NCBI GenBank assembly: GCA_964587515.1
Contig: CAZPMO010000067.1
Coordinates: forward strand, 1-22,717
Origin: CAZPMO01 sp964587515
GTDB lineage: Bacteria; Pseudomonadota; Alphaproteobacteria; MPNO01
Length of the DNA: 22,717 nucleotides
Direction: 5' to 3'
The notes under the pieces were generated by a model. It did no database searches and was not told the DNA's origin. It was given only the letters and a program-made list of their open reading frames with translations. Shown one piece after another: positions 1 through 8,149 of the stretch (the stretch's first letter is position 1; the number at the start of each line of letters is the position of its first letter). Made by a program: the position numbers and the translations under genes.

Positions 1-10
1 GCAAACTTTC

Positions 11-51
11 CTCATCCTGAGGAGCACCCGAAGGGTGCGTCTCGAAGGATG
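11..51. repeat. REP-like palindromic repeat
   Basis: An imperfect inverted repeat. CATCCT (13-18) pairs with AGGATG (46-51), and GCACCC (24-29) pairs with GGGTGC (33-38) around a GAA loop. A GAG/CTC pairing lies between the two stems. The outer sequence, starting CTCATCCTGAGGAG and ending CTCGAAGGATG, resembles short intergenic palindromes that I recall as dispersed in many alphaproteobacterial genomes. I saw no second copy in this window. It precedes the GST gene, so it could be the end of the previous transcription unit or a dispersed REP/BIME-type element. Confidence 0.6.
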
Positions 52-118
52 CCGTCCTGAGCACGGATTGGCGGCGGGCCGGCGGTCATGCTAGATAATT
101 CGGGAAAGGGAGGATTTG

Positions 119-1090
119 ATGGGCAATCTGCTGAACGGCACGTGGACGGAAGACGATACCCTCAGCGAGAATCAGGGTGGCCGCTATGTGAAGAAGCCCT
201 CGGTGTTCCGCGAACGCATCACGGCGGACGGCTCAAGCGGTTTCAAGGCCGAGCCGGGCCGTTACGTGCTCTATTCCTCGATCGGCTGTCCCTGGGCCCA
301 TCGCGCGGTATTGTTCCGCGTCCTGAAAAAGCTCGAAGATCTTATCCCGCTGGTCAATACGACCCAGAAGGAAGGCGGGCAGGGATGGTGGTTCGGCGAG
401 GCCGGCCACGGCGTACCGGGCACCGATCACCACGCCGATTATCTGCATGAGGTCTATACGCTGTCCGATCCGCAATGCTCGTCCCGTGTCACGGTGCCGA
501 CGCTGTGGGACACCGAGACCCGCCGGGTGATTTCGAACGAGTCCTCGGAAATCATTCGCATGTTCAATTCGGAGTTCGCTTCCCTAGCGCCCGCGACGCC
601 CGACCTCTATCCCGAGGCGTTGAGGGACGAGATCGACGCCATGAACGAATTGGTGCTGAGCGGCGTCAATAACGGCGTCAACGGCTGTGGCCGTTCGTTT
701 TCGCAGGAGGCCTACGAGGAATCCTTCGATCTGCTGTTCTCCACCCTCGACCGGCTGGAAAACATCCTCGGCAAGCAGCGCTATCTCTGCGGCGATGGGC
801 AGACGGAGGCCGACTGGCGGCTGTTTCCCAACCTGATCCGCTTCGATGCGATCTACTATGCCGGCTATAAGTGCAATCTCCGGCGTCTGGAGGATTATCC
901 CAATATCTCCAACTATTTTCGGGAGCTTTACCAGACGCCCGGCATCGCGGCGGTGTGCGATGTCGAGGCCATGAAGCTCAACACTTTCGGCAAGGCCGGG
1001 CCGATCGGCGCCAACGGCATCATCCCGAAGGGTCCCGATCTTGGGCTCGAGCGTCCGCATGACCGCGACCGTTTCGCCCGCGCCGCCTGA
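119..1090 (+). CDS. Glutathionyl-hydroquinone reductase-like GST (ECM4/YqjG family)
   Basis: Soluble glutathione transferase of the Omega/Xi-like ECM4-YqjG family, whose characterised members reduce glutathionyl-hydroquinones (PcpF does this in pentachlorophenol breakdown). The protein has 323 residues, the usual family length. The signature CPWAH (Cys57, the expected nucleophile) follows a thioredoxin-like first strand. VPTLWD and SNESSEIIRMFN follow, typical of the family's glutathione-binding half. The C-terminal helical domain ends in a family-like NGIIPKGP. ATG at 119 is preferred over the in-frame TTG at 116 because GGGAGGA (108-114) sits 4 bases upstream. Its 3' end overlaps the next gene by 32 bp, so the two are almost certainly co-transcribed. 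The family call is firm; the hydroquinone substrate is inferred. Confidence 0.9.
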   Translation: MGNLLNGTWTEDDTLSENQGGRYVKKPSVFRERITADGSSGFKAEPGRYVLYSSIGCPWAHRAVLFRVLKKLEDLIPLVNTTQKEGGQGWWFGEAGHGVPGTDHHADYLHEVYTLSDPQCSSRVTVPTLWDTETRRVISNESSEIIRMFNSEFASLAPATPDLYPEALRDEIDAMNELVLSGVNNGVNGCGRSFSQEAYEESFDLLFSTLDRLENILGKQRYLCGDGQTEADWRLFPNLIRFDAIYYAGYKCNLRRLEDYPNISNYFRELYQTPGIAAVCDVEAMKLNTFGKAGPIGANGIIPKGPDLGLERPHDRDRFARAA

Positions 1091-1997
1091 CAAGAAAAGA
1101 GGGTTTTCCCTTTTCCTGACGTCGCCGCACCTCGCGGCGGCGCTCGCGATTTTCATATTCGCGGTCAACTACATCGTCGGGCGCGGCGTGCGCGACGATG
1201 TGCCGCCTTATACGCTGAGTTTCGTGCGTTGGGCCGGCGCGGCGGTAATCCTTTTGCCTTTCGCGCTCCGCGCGGTGCGCGAGGACTGGCCGGTTCTCAC
1301 CAAAGCCTGGCGCATCATCGTACCGTGCGGTTTCCTGATGCCCTTCGTCGGCGCCGGGCTCGCCTATGTCGCCCTGACTTACACTTTCGCCACCAATGCG
1401 GGCGTTATTCAGATTTCCCTGCCGGTGCTGACCATCTTGATCGCCGCCGCGACGATCGGCGAGCGTCTGACCATGGCGAAGGTGGTGGGCTCCATCATCG
1501 CCATCGTCGGCGTGCTGGGAATTATCGCCCGCTGCGACCCGGCGGTGATATCCAGCCTCGATTTCAATACCGGGGATCTGATCCTGCTGGCGTGCAATCT
1601 CGGACTTGCCTGCTATTCGGTGTTGATCAAAATCATGCCACGTGTGCGGCCGGTTTCGCTGCTGTTCGCGCTCTGTGTCCTCGGCGCGCTGTTCCATCTT
1701 CCGTCCGTGGCGGCCGAGATGCTGGCCGGTGAATTCGTAAATCCGTCCTGGATCGCGCTGGGCGGGCTGGTCTTCGTCGCTCTGTTCCCCTCGATTGGTG
1801 CAATATTCCTGTGGAACTACTCTATCGCCGAGCTCGGCCCGTCGCGGTCGGGCGCCTATATGTTCCTGGTGCCGGTTTTCTCCGCCGGGCTGGCATACCT
1901 GTTTCTGGGAGAAATCATCGCCTGGTACCACGTCGCCGGCGCCGCGCTGATCGTCATCGGGGTGGTATTGACGGGACGCGGCCAAGGGTCGCGTTGA
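1059..1997 (+). CDS. DMT-superfamily EamA transporter
   Basis: Inner-membrane drug/metabolite exporter of the EamA (RhaT/YdcZ-like) type, 312 residues. About ten hydrophobic segments fall into two repeated five-helix halves. The second half ends each repeat with the typical pattern PVFSAGLAYLFLGE...HVAGAALIVIGV; the first-half equivalent is LPVLTILIAAATIGERLT...GSIIAIVGVLGI. ATG 1059 is chosen over an in-frame TTG at 1041 and lies inside the upstream GST gene, which suggests translational coupling. Substrate unknown. Given the GST partner, export of a conjugate or a small organic compound is possible but is inference only. Confidence 0.9.
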   Translation: MTATVSPAPPDKKRGFSLFLTSPHLAAALAIFIFAVNYIVGRGVRDDVPPYTLSFVRWAGAAVILLPFALRAVREDWPVLTKAWRIIVPCGFLMPFVGAGLAYVALTYTFATNAGVIQISLPVLTILIAAATIGERLTMAKVVGSIIAIVGVLGIIARCDPAVISSLDFNTGDLILLACNLGLACYSVLIKIMPRVRPVSLLFALCVLGALFHLPSVAAEMLAGEFVNPSWIALGGLVFVALFPSIGAIFLWNYSIAELGPSRSGAYMFLVPVFSAGLAYLFLGEIIAWYHVAGAALIVIGVVLTGRGQGSR

Positions 1998-2048
1998 CCG
2001 CGCCGGCTTTACTGGCCTACACAAGGAAAAACAACAGGCGGATACGTT

Positions 2049-3446
2049 ATGACGGAATTCACCGATATTCGCGGCTTGAAGCTAAGCGCGGCAAACGCCG
2101 ACGCGGTTGCCCGGCTGGATGTCGCGATCACCGGCTTTCTCGGCGCGCGCAATCAAACCGGCGATGATCTGCGCGCGGCCCAGGAACTCGATCCTGATCT
2201 CGTGATGGGGCACGTGCTGCGCGGCTATTTTATGCATCTCTTCGCCCATCGCGGGCTGATGGCGCGCTCTCGGGAATCCTTGGATGCGGCGCGCGCGTCG
2301 GCCGTGCGCGTCGGCGCGACGGATCGCGAACAGGCGCATATGTCGGCCCTGGAGGCCTGGTGCGACGGCCGCCCGGCGGACACGCTACGCGCGCTGTCCG
2401 ATATTCTGGTCGATTTTCCGCTCGATATCGTGGCGTTGAAATTATCCGAATACTGGAATTTCTATTCCGGCGACGGGAACGGGATGCGGGATTCCATGGG
2501 GCTCGCCCTGCACGCCTGGACACCCGACACCCCCGACTATGCATTTACGCTGGGGATGAGCGCATTCGCCTGGGAGGAGTCCGGCGATTATGCCCGCGCC
2601 GAGGCGGCCGGCCGCGCCGCCGTCGAGCTGAATCCGGCCGATAGCTGGGCCACCCATGCGGTCGCGCATGTGATGGAAATGACGGGACGGCGGGACGAGG
2701 GCGCCGCGTGGCTCGACGGATTGTCGGCGAACTGGGACGGCATCAACAATTTTATCTTCCATGTCTGGTGGCACCGCGCCTTGTTCGCGCTCGAACTCGG
2801 CCGTTTCGACGAGGCGCTCGAGCTCTACGACCGCGAGGTGCGCGCGGAATCGACCCGCGACTTTCGCGACATCACCAACGCCGCCGCGTTGCTATGGCGC
2901 ATGGATCAGGAGGGCGTCGACATCGGCGACCGCTGGGTTGAACTGGCCGAGCATTCGGCGGCGCGGGTGGGCGAGCATGTGCTGGTCTTCGCCGACGCCC
3001 ATTACATGCTGGCGCTGGCGTCGGATCCGGCGCATCGCGAGGACGCCGCGAAACTCGCGGTGAGCGCCGCCGAATATGCGGCGCGGGATGACGAAACCCA
3101 GGCCGGGGTGATGCGGGCCGCCGGCGCGGCGTTGTGCGCCGCGATCCTCGCCTATCGCGAAGGCGATTACGCGGCCTGTGTCGAGACGCTCTATCCGGTT
3201 CGCTTCGAGACCCGCCGCTTGGGCGGCAGCCATGCCCAGCGCGACGTGTTCCACCAGATGCTGATCGAAGCGGCGATCCGCGCGGGGCGTGCGTCGCTGG
3301 CCCGGGCGCTGCTGTCGGAACGTATTCAGCAAAAGCCGAAAAGCATGCTGACCTGGCGGCGCTATGCGCGGGTGCTGGACTCGCTGGGAGACGCGGTTGG
3401 CGCGGACCGCGCACGCGAAACCGCCAAGGCTCTCGATGCCGCTTGA
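2049..3446 (+). CDS. TTC38-family tetratricopeptide repeat protein
   Basis: Soluble helical-repeat protein of 465 residues, matching bacterial homologues of tetratricopeptide repeat protein 38. Diagnostic stretches are the N-terminal LDPDLVMGHVLRGYFMH and the central WATHAVAHVMEMTGR followed by FHVWWHRALFALELGRFDEAL, a His/Trp-rich core characteristic of this family. There is no signal peptide or membrane segment. Weaker TPR-like helices continue to the C terminus. Molecular function of the family is not established. It starts 51 bp after the EamA gene, with AGGCGG about 7-12 bases before the ATG, and it is followed by an MFS gene, so it probably belongs to the same transcription unit. Confidence 0.85.
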   Translation: MTEFTDIRGLKLSAANADAVARLDVAITGFLGARNQTGDDLRAAQELDPDLVMGHVLRGYFMHLFAHRGLMARSRESLDAARASAVRVGATDREQAHMSALEAWCDGRPADTLRALSDILVDFPLDIVALKLSEYWNFYSGDGNGMRDSMGLALHAWTPDTPDYAFTLGMSAFAWEESGDYARAEAAGRAAVELNPADSWATHAVAHVMEMTGRRDEGAAWLDGLSANWDGINNFIFHVWWHRALFALELGRFDEALELYDREVRAESTRDFRDITNAAALLWRMDQEGVDIGDRWVELAEHSAARVGEHVLVFADAHYMLALASDPAHREDAAKLAVSAAEYAARDDETQAGVMRAAGAALCAAILAYREGDYAACVETLYPVRFETRRLGGSHAQRDVFHQMLIEAAIRAGRASLARALLSERIQQKPKSMLTWRRYARVLDSLGDAVGADRARETAKALDAA

Positions 3447-3470
3447 GGCCGCGGTCGGAGTTTCCCCATC

Positions 3471-4676
3471 GTGCTGATCCTGACGCGCGATCGCAAGAAC
3501 GTCCTGATTCTGGCGACCTGCCAGATGCTGTTCGGCGCGGCGCGGGCGCTGATTGTGGTCTCCGCGCCGCTGATCGCCTATGCCATCGCCGATGAGAAGG
3601 GTCTCGCGACCCTGCCGCACGCGCTGGTGATCGTCGGCACGGCGATCGCGACGATCCCGGCTTCCATGCTGATGCGGCGCGTCGGCCGGCGCATGGGCTT
3701 CATCATCGGCACATTGATCGCGGCCGTGGGTGGCGTGATCTGCGTCATCGCGGTCGGGGAATCCCATTTCTGGCTGTTCTCGCTGGGAACCCTGATGTTC
3801 GGGTTCTCAGCCGGGTTCGCCCAGCTTTACCGCTTTGCCGCGGCCGATGTGGCGGCGCCGGATTTCAAGCCGATGGCGATCTCGTTGGTGCTTGCGGGCG
3901 GCGTTATCGCGGGGTTCGTGGGGCCGGAACTCGCCAAACTCGGCAAGGACATGATCGGTTCGGTGGCCTTTCAGGGCTCCTATATGCTGCTGGTCGGGGT
4001 CACTCTGTTGACCGGGGTCGTGGTCGCCTTCGTCGACATTCCGGGACTGACCGAAGAGGAGGCCGCCGCGCCGCGCCGCCCGATGACAGCGATCATGCGT
4101 CAGCCCGTGTTCATCGTTTCCGTACTGGCGGCCGCCAGTTCGCAAGCCGTGATGAATTTGCTGATGACGGCGACGCCGATCGCCATGGCGCAGGCAAATC
4201 ACGATTTCGCGGCCACCGCGCTGGTGATCCAGTGGCACAGCTTCGGCATGTTCGCGCCGGGCTTCTTCACCGGCCATCTGATCCGGCGCTGGGGCGAGAC
4301 CGGCATCATCCTTGCCGGGTTGGTGCTGACCGCGCTCAGCATCGCGGTCGCGCTGGCCGGGCAATCCGTGCTGATGTTCTGGGTGTCCATGGCGCTGCTC
4401 GGGCTTGGCTGGAATTTCGCCTTCACCGCCGGGTCCTCGCTGCTGCTGCGGGCGCACACCCCGTCCGAGCGCGCCAAGACGCAGGGCGCGGTGAATTTCA
4501 TCATTTACGGCGTGGCGGCGGTCGCCGCGTTGTCGTCGGGCGCGCTGCTGCATTTCTTCGGCTGGGAAGCGGTCAGTATCTGCGCGTTGCCCCTGATCGG
4601 TGTCGCGGCGCTGGTGACGCTCTGGTATGGATGGACCGAACGTCGCCTCGTTCTCGAACAAGGAGATAAAACATGA
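3471..4676 (+). CDS. MFS transporter
   Basis: Twelve-helix major facilitator superfamily permease of 401 residues. A motif-A-like loop MLMRRVGRRMGF lies between helices 2 and 3, and there is a long central cytoplasmic loop around EEEAAAPRRPMTAIMRQP. The start is GTG at 3471 with GGAG about 10 bases upstream; no better ATG lies nearby. The gene ends with ATGA shared with the next gene, so the two are translationally coupled. Substrate cannot be read from sequence. Confidence 0.9.
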   Translation: MLILTRDRKNVLILATCQMLFGAARALIVVSAPLIAYAIADEKGLATLPHALVIVGTAIATIPASMLMRRVGRRMGFIIGTLIAAVGGVICVIAVGESHFWLFSLGTLMFGFSAGFAQLYRFAAADVAAPDFKPMAISLVLAGGVIAGFVGPELAKLGKDMIGSVAFQGSYMLLVGVTLLTGVVVAFVDIPGLTEEEAAAPRRPMTAIMRQPVFIVSVLAAASSQAVMNLLMTATPIAMAQANHDFAATALVIQWHSFGMFAPGFFTGHLIRRWGETGIILAGLVLTALSIAVALAGQSVLMFWVSMALLGLGWNFAFTAGSSLLLRAHTPSERAKTQGAVNFIIYGVAAVAALSSGALLHFFGWEAVSICALPLIGVAALVTLWYGWTERRLVLEQGDKT

Positions 4677-5542
4677 TCGTGATCATCGGCGCCTCGGGCG
4701 CGGTCGGCGTTCCCACCATCAAGGCGCTGGCGCGGCGCGGCGCCGAATTGCGCGCATTGACATCGAACGAAAATTCCGCCGCGCGGTTGCGCGAACTCGG
4801 CGTGGGTGAGACGGTGGTGGGCGATTTTCGTATCGACGCCGATGTGGCGCGCGCCGTCGACGGCGCTGCGTCGGTGTTTCTGGTCAGTCCGCGCTTCACC
4901 GAGGACGAGGCCGAGATCGGCATCAGGGCGGTCGCGGCGGCCAAGGCCGCCGGGGTCGGACATTTCGTTTTTTCCTCGGCGTTCCACCCCCAGATGCGGA
5001 CCATGAACCACCACTGGGCGAAACTGCTGATCGAGGAGGCGGTGATCGAATCCGGCATGGAATTCACCATCCTGCAGCCCGCTATGTTCATGCAGAATCT
5101 CGCCGTCGAATGGCCGCGCATCGCCGCCGACGGAATTTATCCGAGACCCTATTCCTTCGACCGCAAGATGGCGCTGGTCGATACCGAGGATCTCGGCGAG
5201 GCGGCGGCGATCGTGCTGACCGAATCCGGCTATCGGGGCGCGATCTTCGAACTGGCCGGCCCGGACCGGCTGTCCCAGGCCGAGATGGCGGCGGTGCTGT
5301 CGGATGTGATGGGCAAACCGGTGACGGCCATCAAGCGCGATCTCGACGAGTGGGAAAGCTGGGCGCGCGAGCGCAACTGGTCGGCGTGGGGCATCGAGAC
5401 CTATCGCAAGATGTGCGATCACTACGATGCGCACGGCTATCCCGGCGGCAATCCGCTGGTTCTGAAGACCATCCTCGGTCGCGAACCCGGGACCTACCGC
5501 GCCTTCGCTGAACGCTTCGTCGCCGCGCGCGCGGCCGGGTAA
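4673..5542 (+). CDS. NmrA-like NAD(P)-binding oxidoreductase
   Basis: Atypical short-chain dehydrogenase of the NmrA/HSCARG type, 289 residues, cytoplasmic. The N-terminal dinucleotide-binding motif is GASGAVG (residues 6-12). VFSSAFHP follows, then FTILQPAMFMQNL in the position where NmrA-like proteins carry their substrate-pocket segment. There is no YxxxK catalytic pair in the classical position, as is usual for this subgroup, so it may be an enzyme or a redox sensor. AGGAG at 4661-4665 is a strong ribosome-binding site, and the start codon overlaps the stop of the MFS gene. Probably the last gene of this unit; an approximately 90-bp gap follows. Confidence 0.88.
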   Translation: MIVIIGASGAVGVPTIKALARRGAELRALTSNENSAARLRELGVGETVVGDFRIDADVARAVDGAASVFLVSPRFTEDEAEIGIRAVAAAKAAGVGHFVFSSAFHPQMRTMNHHWAKLLIEEAVIESGMEFTILQPAMFMQNLAVEWPRIAADGIYPRPYSFDRKMALVDTEDLGEAAAIVLTESGYRGAIFELAGPDRLSQAEMAAVLSDVMGKPVTAIKRDLDEWESWARERNWSAWGIETYRKMCDHYDAHGYPGGNPLVLKTILGREPGTYRAFAERFVAARAAG

Positions 5543-5633
5543 AGGAATTCGATCACGGCCGCCCATGGGCTTGTTTCGCGCCGGGCCCTGAGCGAACATC
5601 GTTCCCGCAATTTGAATTTTGGAGGGATCGAAG

Positions 5634-6611
5634 ATGGCGGAGACGGTATCGCTGGCATCGGAGACACCGTCGAGGGGCGGCGAAGGCTCGCTCTCGGTCG
5701 AACGTGTCGGCGTCTTTCTCGGCGCCGAGGTCACCGGCATCGACCTGACCCGGCCCCTGGACGCGGCGACGGTGGAGGCGGTGAAACAGGCCCATGCCGA
5801 GCACGGGGTGCTGGTGTTCCCGGACCAGAAACTGACCTCGGCGCAGCTCATGGCGTTCGGCCGCCAGCTCGGTGAGCTTACCGTGCACCCGTTTTCGACC
5901 AACGACGCCGACAACCCGGAACTCATCATCTACGACAACAAGGAAGGCAACCCGCCGCCGCCAACCGACATCTGGCATTCAGACGAGACCTTTCGCGAAT
6001 GCCCGGCCATGGGCACCATCCTGTGTTCCAAGATAATCCCGTCGCCCGGCGGCGACACCTCGTTCGCCAGTATGACCGCGATCTACGAAGGCCTGTCCGA
6101 CCGCATGCAGCAATATCTTTCCGGCCTCGAGGCGGTGCACGATTTCGGACCGTTCAAGAAACTGTTCCCGCAAACGGACGAGGGGCGCGACCGGGTCCGG
6201 CATTTCGAAAAACTGTATCCGCCGGCTGTCCACCCCATCGTCCGCGCCCACCCCATGACAGGCAAGAAGTCGATTTACGTGAACAGCTCCTTCACCGTCG
6301 GTATAAAGGGGATGGACGAGGAGGAAAGCCGGATGATCCTGGATTTCCTCTATAAGCGCACGCTAAGCCACGAATACCATTATCGCCATCGCTGGCGTCC
6401 CGATATGGTGGTGTTCTGGGACAACCGCTCGGTCCAGCACTCTGCGCTGCACGACTATTACCCGCAACGTCGCATGCTGGAGCGGGTCACGCTGCGGGGC
6501 GAGCGTCCATATGGTGATGGCCCGCCCGCCGATCCCACTGAACTCCGCCGTGACCTGTCGCCGCCGCTTTCGTCGTTCGGCGCGACACGGGCGAAAAGGC
6601 AGAACGATTAG
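5634..6611 (+). CDS. TauD/TfdA-family Fe(II)/2-oxoglutarate dioxygenase
   Basis: Cytoplasmic non-haem iron dioxygenase of 325 residues that would couple 2-oxoglutarate decarboxylation to hydroxylation of a substrate. In known members the substrate is taurine, alkylsulfates or 2,4-D. The complete metal triad is visible: His115 and Asp117 in WHSDETF, and His269 in SVQHSALHDY. Arg280 and Arg284 follow at +11 and +15 from the last His, the same spacing as the 2OG-binding arginines of TauD. ATG 5634 is chosen over an in-frame TTG at 5619 because GGAGGG (5621-5626) sits 7 bases upstream. It converges with the LLM gene with only 12 bp between. Substrate unknown; the TfdA or TauD specificity cannot be decided by eye. 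Confidence 0.92.
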   Translation: MAETVSLASETPSRGGEGSLSVERVGVFLGAEVTGIDLTRPLDAATVEAVKQAHAEHGVLVFPDQKLTSAQLMAFGRQLGELTVHPFSTNDADNPELIIYDNKEGNPPPPTDIWHSDETFRECPAMGTILCSKIIPSPGGDTSFASMTAIYEGLSDRMQQYLSGLEAVHDFGPFKKLFPQTDEGRDRVRHFEKLYPPAVHPIVRAHPMTGKKSIYVNSSFTVGIKGMDEEESRMILDFLYKRTLSHEYHYRHRWRPDMVVFWDNRSVQHSALHDYYPQRRMLERVTLRGERPYGDGPPADPTELRRDLSPPLSSFGATRAKRQND

Positions 6612-6612
6612 C

Positions 6613-6624
6613 GCCGCGCGCGGC
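6613..6624. repeat. 12-bp palindrome at convergent gene junction
   Basis: GCCGCGCGCGGC is a perfect self-complementary 12-mer that fills the space between the stop codons of the dioxygenase (plus) and the LLM monooxygenase (minus). There is no T-tract on either side in the right orientation, so it is not a textbook intrinsic terminator. It may still help to end both convergent transcripts, or may be chance in GC-rich DNA. Confidence 0.35.
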
Positions 6625-7712
6625 TAAAAAGGTTCGAAGTCTCGGAGCGCCGGCATCACCTCTTCGCCGAACAGGCGGATCGAGCGCATGAGATCGTCCT
6701 CGGCCATGTTGCCGAAATTGAACTCGCCGAAGAACGTGTTGAACATACCTTCGCTGGCGTAGGTCCTAAGCTTCTCGGTCACCGTCTCGGGCGAGCCGAT
6801 CAGGATCAGGTCGTTCTCCAGCAAATACTCCGCATCCAGCAGATTGCGCATCACTTCGGCCGCGCCGGGCTCGCCGCGCGTGTAAAAAATCTCGGCGCGC
6901 TGGTTCATCATCTCCTGCAGCTCGTCGCGATCGTCGCATGCCGGGAAGAAGCCGCGATAGGCGTTGCCCGCGTCCTCGAGCGCGGTCTCCAGCGCCTTCT
7001 CGTCGGTCTCGTCCACATAGACGACGGTGGAGTATGCGATGTTGGGCGTCTCCGGCCAGCCGGCTTCCTTCCAATCGGCCAGGAACTTTTCATAGCGCGG
7101 CGCCGCGTCCTTGCGCGGATAGAGCAGGAAATAGCCGGTATGGAGCCGTTCACGGGCGCAGAATTCCAGCGTCGCGATGTCGCGCGACTCCACCCAAATC
7201 GGCGGGTGCGGACGCTGCGTCGGGTTGACCGAAAAGCGCACGCCCTCGAAATCGTAATGCTCGCCCTTGAAGTCGAAGCCCGGCCCGTCGGTATAGGCGA
7301 CGCGCATGAGGTCGACGAATTCCAGCGTCGGCGGGCGTCGGCTCTCGAAATCGACCTCGAAGGGCGCGAAGTAATCGGGGTTGATGCCGGGCACCAGTCC
7401 CACTTCGGTGCGCCCGTCGAGCATCTGGTCGGCGATGGCGATCTCCTCCAGCAGGCGCAGCGGCTGGTGCAGCGGCACGATATGGCCCATCCCGCCGAGG
7501 CGGATATTTTTGGTGCGCGCGCCGGCGCCGACCACATAGAGGTTGCACGACGACATCCAGCTTTCGTCGGGACGGAAATGATGTTCGACACAGAAGCCGT
7601 AATCGAAGCCGAGATCGTCGCAGAGCTGCAATTCGCGCCAAAGCTGTTCATAGCGCTGGCCCGGCGACATGCCGGGTTTGCCCCAGATATGTGCGAAATG
7701 GGCGAACTTCAT
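6624..7712 (-). CDS. LLM-class flavin-dependent oxidoreductase
   Basis: Luciferase-like monooxygenase superfamily protein of 362 residues. Members use FMNH2 or F420 to oxidise organic substrates and usually need a partner flavin reductase. Family features seen are VEHHF (the conserved EHHF near the N terminus), GAGARTKNIRLGGMGHIVPLHQPLRLLEE, a segment VGLVPGINPDYF, PPIWVES, and the C-terminal LILIGSPETVTEKL. The open frame extends further upstream, but the ATG at 7712 fits the family N terminus (MKFAHFAHIW) and lies 2 bp after the stop of the preceding small gene, which points to one operon with the dehalogenase-like gene. No reductase partner is seen in the window. Confidence 0.9.
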   Translation of the reverse strand: MKFAHFAHIWGKPGMSPGQRYEQLWRELQLCDDLGFDYGFCVEHHFRPDESWMSSCNLYVVGAGARTKNIRLGGMGHIVPLHQPLRLLEEIAIADQMLDGRTEVGLVPGINPDYFAPFEVDFESRRPPTLEFVDLMRVAYTDGPGFDFKGEHYDFEGVRFSVNPTQRPHPPIWVESRDIATLEFCARERLHTGYFLLYPRKDAAPRYEKFLADWKEAGWPETPNIAYSTVVYVDETDEKALETALEDAGNAYRGFFPACDDRDELQEMMNQRAEIFYTRGEPGAAEVMRNLLDAEYLLENDLILIGSPETVTEKLRTYASEGMFNTFFGEFNFGNMAEDDLMRSIRLFGEEVMPALRDFEPF

Positions 7713-7714
7713 GT

Positions 7715-8149
7715 CTAACCCGCCATCACGCGCAGGCCGTCTTCCCAGTCGCCTCGGCTGAAACTCATGATGCGCAAGGGCGCGTCTTCCCGCCAGTAGA
7801 TGTCGAGGGCGACCAGCGGCGCGCCCACCGCGAGGCGGTAAACGCCGGTCCACGGGCGTTCGGCCGGGATGATGGTCGGATGGGCGGTCTCGGCCGGGAC
7901 GGCGGTGGGAAGGTCCGGGCCGGTGCAGCTTATGTCGAAGGCGACGCCTTCCGGGGTGCTGGTTGCGAGCCGCCAGGTGGAGTCGCCCGGATTGGCCCCG
8001 CCCTCGGATTTCGCGCCGTCGCGCTTCAATACCGCCAGCGCGGTTTCCGCAAGTTCCTTAAGCGCCGGCGCGGTAATGACCGGGGTCGCCTCGGCCTTGC
8101 GATAGGCGCGCGAACTAGCGCTCTCCTTTGGGGGTTTTGTATCCTTCAT
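7715..8149 (-). CDS. Conserved-looking hypothetical protein in RdhA-like/LLM operon
   Basis: I do not recognise this 144-residue protein. It has a charged N terminus, no signal peptide and no membrane segment. It then has a predicted mixed alpha/beta body ending RIMSFSRGDWEDGLRVMAG. The start ATG (8149) lies inside the upstream gene (35-bp overlap) with AAGGTG six bases before it, and the stop is 2 bp before the LLM start. This strict packing supports a real gene, co-translated with both neighbours. It contains only one Cys (CTG in ISCTGPD), so it is not an Fe-S carrier. It could be a small subunit, chaperone or substrate-binding partner of either neighbour. Confidence 0.75.
   Translation of the reverse strand: MKDTKPPKESASSRAYRKAEATPVITAPALKELAETALAVLKRDGAKSEGGANPGDSTWRLATSTPEGVAFDISCTGPDLPTAVPAETAHPTIIPAERPWTGVYRLAVGAPLVALDIYWREDAPLRIMSFSRGDWEDGLRVMAG

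Noticed and set aside
1020..2024. Long open frame antisense to the EamA gene (and similar antisense frames at 584-1168, 2892-3767, 3807-4661, 4505-5929, 8148-9077, 14162-15076)
   Set aside because: These are Arg/Gly/His/Gln-rich translations without domains that mirror well-supported genes on the other strand. They are typical shadows in GC-rich DNA.
5561..5570. GCCCATGGGC palindrome after the NmrA-like gene as terminator or operator
   Set aside because: The loop would be two bases and the downstream TTGTTT is a poor U-tract. A 10-bp palindrome is not remarkable in GC-rich DNA.
7713..7853. N-terminal extension of the LLM protein
   Set aside because: The extra 47 residues are low-complexity Arg/Gly-rich and overlap the upstream gene. 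The family N terminus begins at ATG 7712.
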